Source of the DNA: Zeus faber
Taxonomy: Eukaryota > Chordata > Actinopteri > Zeiformes > Zeidae
Direction of reading: 5' to 3'
DNA: 64,000 nt
Assembly: GCA_960531495.1 (NCBI GenBank)
Contig: OY482866.1
Span: 9,560,207-9,624,206, forward strand
Numbering within the stretch: the stretch's first letter is position 1; each line of letters opens with the position of its first letter. Position numbers and translations under genes: made by a program. Below the pieces are notes generated by a model. It did not search any database. It saw nothing but the letters and a program-made list of their open reading frames with translations, and was not told where the DNA came from. This document shows, piece by piece, positions 59,336 through 64,000 of the stretch.

Positions 59336-59374
59336 CTACATCTTCTGGGCTCTCTCCTCCACGTAGAGCTGCAT
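59336..59374 (-). CDS. mad2l2: mad2l2 coding exon 8
   Basis: [12 protein letters not shown] then TAG, after a T-rich acceptor ending tttcag. Human ends EERAHKGS, so the fish tail is one residue shorter. Confidence 0.93.
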   Translation of the reverse strand: MQLYVEERAQKM

Positions 59375-62300
59375 CTGAAAAAATATCACAAAAATCCAAG
59401 AAACACAATTGGGATTCCGGCTTTAAAATGTGGTGTGGCCCTGTGAATGGGGGAGCTCTGGGCATCATCACTAGGCAGCCAATGCCAGGGCTCTGACCTA
59501 TTAGCGATGGTGTAGCCACCAAATCCTCCCTCTCTGCCACGCTTTTTTTCCAAAAATGGAATACCCAAATTCTGTTTGGTAACGATTAATAGGCATAAAT
59601 AAACGTTAATGAACGGCCTGATGTTTCCATTTACACACCTTTTTACAAAAAACCTTTAATTTCTACCGTCACAGGCAGTGTTAACTGACTACGAGTCAGT
59701 GGTGTAAACAAACAAAGTAAAAATTCTTTGTGAGTGTACTTAAGTAATTTTTTGGGAGTATCTGTACTTCAAGCTATTGTATTTCTGTCTGACTTTTACT
59801 TAGCTACATTTTACCCCCCAAAAATAGTTCTCCTGAACACCTTTGTTACTCACTACAAAATAATAATTGGAGGAAAACTGGGAGTCAATGATGTTAGTGC
59901 AAGCCAATTATCGTGAGGTTCAAGTTTGCGAACAAACACTCTCGTGCCTGTGTTCACACTGACCAGGTCTGCGGTTTTCCCGCGGAATTGGGCTACTTTT
60001 TAAGTGTTAAAGAGGGTTGTTTTTGCAGACCCGTGGCCCCGTTTACAACAAATATTTTCTCATGTCAGAGTGAAATGTCAGTTTACCGGAAAAAAACTGA
60101 AATATTGGCAACCAGAATGAAACCAGAGAGAAAAAAAGGGGAAAATAGAGAAAATAAGTCTTCCTCCACAGCATTTACATCCACAGCATTTACAAAGACT
60201 ACTCCACACTTAAAAATATCCCCAAAAATTGCTTGTGAAAGAGGCTAAAATCTGGGAGGAGGGATTATCTAGAATCCATACCTGTTGCATCAAAGCAAGG
60301 TATAAACTCATACAGCTTTTTTTTGGTGCTCACTCTTGCATCCTTTCTGGTCAAGGATATTTGAATGGTTCTCTCGGGTCTTGCCTTCTTTTGGATCACA
60401 GCAATCTTTTCTCCACAAGACACGAGGATATTTGACGCCATATTGAACAATTAAATAACGTATTCAATCAGCAGAGATTTGCGGGTTTACCTTTACAATG
60501 TCTGATGTCATGGTTTTCAGTGGTATGAGTCGAGGCTCCTGCATGTGGACTTCTTGCTCATCGGCGACTATCCATGGGAAGTCCTGTGGAGTATAGGAGC
60601 TTGCTTACTGACCAAACAAGCTTTTTTTTGTTCCACTGTCCCACCCACTTAGCCCTGTTACTAGGCAATGGCATTGGTGGAGAGAAAAAGTAGGAAGCTC
60701 AGCTTCCCATCTATCAAGGCTGGGTGGGAAAGTTAAGATCATCACTCCTGATATACTTGAACCAGCTACCATGACATCCAGCCTGGTGATGTTGATCCGC
60801 AGTGCAGCTTATTCTGACGTGCAGGAAAGACTCACCTTGATAACCTGGACCTTCTCCATGTTGCGTGTAGCAGCCTCTCTGGTGTGCACCAGCACCGTAA
60901 ATGAACACCCTACGACAGGCAACATGAATGGCACACGGTCAGTGTCTAAATGTAGCTGCAGAACCATGTTCCTCAAAGACACCTCTTGTCTGGCATAATC
61001 CAATAAGAGTCAGGTATAAGCAGCATTTCCTTTTTGTTCAAAGGCCCTCTGCCATTGCTTAGGATTGATTCTAAAAGTCGTCTAAAAAGGACAGCAAGGC
61101 AAAGGTATGAACCAGCCTTGACATTTACCTTCGCTATAGCCAAACAAACTCAAACCAAACGTTCCACTTTTGCGTAAAAGAAATGAATCCGACGGGTCAA
61201 ACGCTAAAACTTAGAAGAAAACAAGAGCAAATGAAAGAATGAGTGAGAATTCAACAATCTCACCTGGCGGGTTGGTGTTTAAGACGGCATCACACACGCT
61301 GATCTTCAGGATGAACGCCCGCAAGAGCTGTTCCACGTGGGACAGTAAAGTGTCTGAGCTGTAATTGCCCAAACCACAGGGAGTTAGAGAATCATCCCGA
61401 AATTGGTGTTGTGGTCATCCTCAGGGTTTCATCCCGGCATTACAAAATCAAATTCAAGGGCTTTCAAGGACTTTTTTTTAGGCACTATTGTTTTCATTTT
61501 CAAGGACTTAATCCAAAAGAAATATAATCAATTTACAATGTGATCTTTATTAATTTAAATATAATCTTAGTCTCATTATTAAAGACAAGGGCAGACTGCA
61601 GTGTGTCACTCTCCACTGAGGTGGCATCTCTCCAGGACCTGTATGCCAGGACCCTGAGGCATGCAACAGTTTCTTCCCGACCGCAACTGCAACCAATTAC
61701 GCCTTAAATTGAATATATATGTCAATGAATTACATTAATGCACATTCCTCATTCTTCTGGACTTTTATCTGTGAACATTGCACATACTGTTACACTTTAA
61801 ATTGAACATTTGCACATACCTGCACAAACTGTACAGCTTTATTAAAAAAACAAAAGCCTTATTTTGCATATTCTCACATATTTTACTTATTGTTTTATAT
61901 TTGTTTCATGTATGCACCGAACACCGAGACAAATTCTTTGTTCAAGTAAGCCTACTTGGCAATAAAGACTATTCTGATTATCTATTATTTATATTAGAAT
62001 ATCTAGACTTAAGCTCATTGCCATCTACTGTTATAAGTGTCTATTTCCAATCATGCTGGACTCGATAACCAATTTCCAGAATTTTTTCTACAGCATAGAT
62101 TATGTCAGGGAAATAATCTATGCTGTAGAAAAAATTCTGGAAATTGGTTATCATCAAGTTTCAATTTGAATAACAAAACCAGGGGAATATCACAGGCTTT
62201 CAAGCACCTCAAGGACCTAGTGAGAACGCTAGGTCCTAAACAGGGATTAACAAAGTATTATCTTATTTTTGATGACTAGGATTTGCAGGTTGCGAGTGAT

Positions 62301-63892
62301 GAAAATATGGCAAACTTAAGCTGCTTTTACACATGCACTGAAACTATCCGGATGATGTATAAACGCAAATGTCCAAAGTATTTGACCCGGACATTACCCA
62401 GACTTTATCTAGCAAGCACCCTCGTACAAAGTCCGGGTAATGTCTGATTGAGCTGTACGTGTGAAAAGACCAGGTAATTGTCCGGATCATTTACAGCGAG
62501 AAAGTGGGCGTTATTTACCTTCGTGTGGATCTTCGTGCATGGGGCGTAGCTGCTCCATACTCCTTTATTATACCTTTCCACTCTCGTTTATATTGCGGAT
62601 ACGTCCAAATACATGGAGAATCAACAAAAAAAAATCCCAACTACTGACAAGTCGATAACCTCGTCCACCATCTTGGGTGTGCTGTAAAGCTCTGCTTCAT
62701 CATTGCATCACATCCTGCCTCCTACACGCTCTACCCAGTCTCCGCCTCTCGCCTAAACCAAATTTCTTCCATTATTTCCAGGTTTTTTTGCTACATGTTT
62801 GAAAGAGTTAATCTTGACAATGCCCAGATAATCCGGTCCGGACATTGAGTGCATGTGTGAAAGCAGCTTTAGATTATATGGTTAGAACAGTAGCGTCACA
62901 GTTGTCTAGAAATTTGGACTACAGAGACATGTTGAGATCAAGTTTGGCACAACAGTAAATTATGCAGGATTATGATTTTTTTAATATAAAAAATAGGACA
63001 TTGTAAGACCTGATGGACAGCAGTGGCGGCTGGGAGATCTCAAAGACAAATCTCTCCACTGGGTGGTGGTCTTTGTCCATGATGACCAGCACAACTTTCT
63101 CAGCATCATTCTGGGGAGGGGGGTAAAACACATTTAAAATACATTAGTTAAAAAAAATAAATAAATGGGATGAGCTTCTTCTCGAGACTCTGCCTCACAT
63201 TCTCACCTTTTCGATGAGGGGCTTTACACAGTGAAGTGTGTCTTGGATATACCGGTTCAATTCTGGATGACAGGACATCTATGAAAACAAAACAGCCACA
63301 AATAAAAACAAATCCCAAACAAAAAGAAAAGAAAGATGAGGGTTAGACAGCCAAAACAAGTAGACCTGCAAGGAAAACAACAAGCGTGACGAACGATTGC
63401 ACCACACCTGTACAGGTACGTTGTACTTCTTTCTCTTCTGAAATATACCACAGGGGTAAACTTCCCGGACATAGAGGATGAGATGAATAGCAACCTCCAG
63501 GAACTCACACAGAATGTCAGCCACCACTACAGAGGAAAATGCATTAAAGGAGTTGAAACTCAAAATAAAGACAAGATAGATAAGACACACATAATTCATC
63601 CCTGGAGGGAAATTGCGGCGTGACAGCAAAACAATGGACAAAAATAATGATAATGTAATGCGAATGAAAAAGAAAAAAGTGGCTTTAAGCAATGAACCGA
63701 AAAAGACACATTTGGCTATGTACAATTAACTTCAAACAAACAAACTTAAACCTCTGCATAAACAATTCAAAGTTTGCAATATTATACGTGTCCGAGGCGA
63801 AATACTTCGATTTTGTTTTCATGCGTTCACATTTTAAAGGGGGGTAACTCGCCTTGTCCAAAGTTTATGTCTTGTCTCGTAAGTGTTGTCAT
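59336..63892 (-). CDS. mad2l2: Mitotic spindle assembly checkpoint protein MAD2B / REV7, complete
   Basis: HORMA-domain adaptor: subunit of DNA polymerase zeta (with REV3L), bridge to REV1, part of shieldin in double-strand break repair, and inhibitor of APC/C-CDH1. Eight coding exons on the minus strand: 63853-63892, 63408-63526, 63207-63278, 63010-63110, 61264-61358, 60836-60909, 60491-60583 and 59336-59374. They give 210 codons plus stop (human 211). Diagnostic pieces are [79 protein letters not shown] and a short tail ERAQKM. The HORMA fold covers about residues 13-203. The Trp of DFPWI, in the seat-belt region, is present. Intron 1 has a GC donor; the other introns are GT-AG. Confidence 0.96.
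60491..60583 (-). CDS. mad2l2: mad2l2 coding exon 7
   Basis: Thirty-one codons beginning [20 protein letters not shown] and ending TSDIVK, between ccacag and gtaaac. Confidence 0.95.
60836..60909 (-). CDS. mad2l2: mad2l2 coding exon 6
   Basis: Begins [20 protein letters not shown] and ends VQVIK, between cgtag and gtgagt. Confidence 0.94.
61264..61358 (-). CDS. mad2l2: mad2l2 coding exon 5
   Basis: Begins [20 protein letters not shown] and ends VLNTNPP plus one base, between ttacag and gtgaga. Confidence 0.94.
61590..61985 (+). mobile_element. LINE 3' UTR-like fragment
   Basis: Contains ggcatctctccaggacctgt and ends cttggcaataaagactattc followed by tgattat, the tail style of Rex/L2-type fish LINEs. 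No reading frame is left. It lies in mad2l2 intron 4 and interrupts the sequence described at 61422. Confidence 0.55.
62064..62152. repeat. Perfect 39-bp inverted repeat with 11-base loop
   Basis: The left arm 62064-62102 (gataaccaatttccagaatt at its start) and right arm 62114-62152 are exact complements. The loop is tgtcagggaaa. It lies in mad2l2 intron 4. Confidence 0.93.
62319..62868. mobile_element. PIF/Harbinger-type MITE, TTA duplication
   Basis: 550 bases flanked by TTA (62316-62318 and 62869-62871). Terminal inverted repeats agctgcttttacacatgcac and gtgcatgtgtgaaagcagct differ at one position. No transposase. It lies in mad2l2 intron 4. The 3-bp TTA duplication fits PIF/Harbinger. 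Confidence 0.82.
63010..63110 (-). CDS. mad2l2: mad2l2 coding exon 4
   Basis: Begins [20 protein letters not shown] and ends PPLLSI plus two bases, between ccccag and gtctta. Confidence 0.94.
63207..63278 (-). CDS. mad2l2: mad2l2 coding exon 3
   Basis: Twenty-four codons beginning [20 protein letters not shown] and ending LIEK, between tcatag and gtgaga. Confidence 0.95.
63408..63526 (-). CDS. mad2l2: mad2l2 coding exon 2
   Basis: Begins [20 protein letters not shown] and ends KKYNVPVQ, between tctgtag and gtgtgg. Human has YPVGIFQ where this has YPCGIFQ. Confidence 0.95.
63853..63892 (-). CDS. mad2l2: mad2l2 coding exon 1 (GC donor)
   Basis: [13 protein letters not shown] plus one base. 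The intron begins gcgagt after AAG, the usual context of GC-AG introns. The only nearby GT (4 bases on) would shift the frame into a stop. Confidence 0.92.
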
Positions 63893-64000
63893 TTTGTCCG
63901 TTTAATGTTAGCTTGTATGCTAGGGGGGAAAAAGGTATTTAAAAAAGGTTTAAAAAAAAAAAAAAAAAAAGTATTTAAAAACTCTTCAAGAAAACATGAT

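Larger units (their letters stand above)
61422..62245. mobile_element. Repeat with 'caaggact' motifs, interrupted by LINE
   Basis: Left part cagggtttcatcccggcatt then caaattcaagggctttcaag; right part aagcacctcaaggacctagt. The same motifs are at 54785-54985 (attcaaggccgttcaagtac, aagcacctcagggacctggt). The two halves here are separated by LINE sequence and by a perfect hairpin. Family unknown to me, probably non-autonomous. Confidence 0.5.

Noticed and set aside
63846-63852. A GT donor four bases downstream in mad2l2 exon 1
   Set aside because: It would shift the frame of exon 2 and create an early stop, whereas the GC donor restores the REV7 sequence exactly.

Overview
The window is vertebrate nuclear DNA, almost certainly from a teleost fish. 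It contains small spliced exons in long introns, dense CA/GT microsatellites, Tc1-like, hAT, Tigger-like and PIF/Harbinger DNA elements, 5'-truncated LINE tails, and proteins that align closely with remembered vertebrate orthologues. I see no retrovirus or LTR element, no tRNA or rRNA gene, no CRISPR array and nothing prokaryotic.

Four host genes are supported. (1) Bases 248-33611, plus strand: the 3' part of col25a1 (transmembrane collagen XXV/CLAC-P). There are 28 coding exons, nearly all in-frame Gly-X-Y cassettes, plus a final exon whose first codon is the stop. (2) Bases 41840-50482, plus strand: etnppl (ethanolamine-phosphate phospho-lyase), exons 1-10. The last exons are not visible, and a 200-N assembly gap follows at 52053-52252. 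(3) Bases 54606-58023, minus strand: ostc, complete in 4 exons (149 aa), a subunit of the ER oligosaccharyltransferase. (4) Bases 59336-63892, minus strand: mad2l2 (REV7), complete in 8 coding exons (210 aa), a HORMA-domain adaptor in translesion synthesis and the DNA damage response. The order and orientation col25a1 > etnppl > < ostc match the human 4q25 block as I remember it. In human, mad2l2 lies elsewhere (1p36).

The rest is intron and intergenic DNA rich in repeats. Well delimited elements are a Tc1-like element with TA-flanked inverted repeats (40080-41580), a hAT element with an 8-bp target duplication inside a minisatellite (38368-39530), a second Tc1-like element (14782-15701), a third internally deleted Tc1-like remnant just before etnppl exon 2 (43023-43868), a PIF/Harbinger-type MITE with TTA duplications (62319-62868), and Tigger-like MITEs (20601-20964, 27896-28209 and a partial copy at 53979-54150). 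Two LINE 3' ends of one family lie at 39677-40060 and 56165-56860.

The four genes do not form a pathway; they are neighbours by synteny. I found no convincing undescribed system. The points most worth checking are two tandem alternative-looking penultimate col25a1 exons with different cysteine-bearing C-termini, a 130-bp GT repeat that begins at a col25a1 5' splice site, a GC-AG intron in mad2l2, two near-perfect long hairpins in introns, and the missing 3' end of etnppl at the assembly gap.
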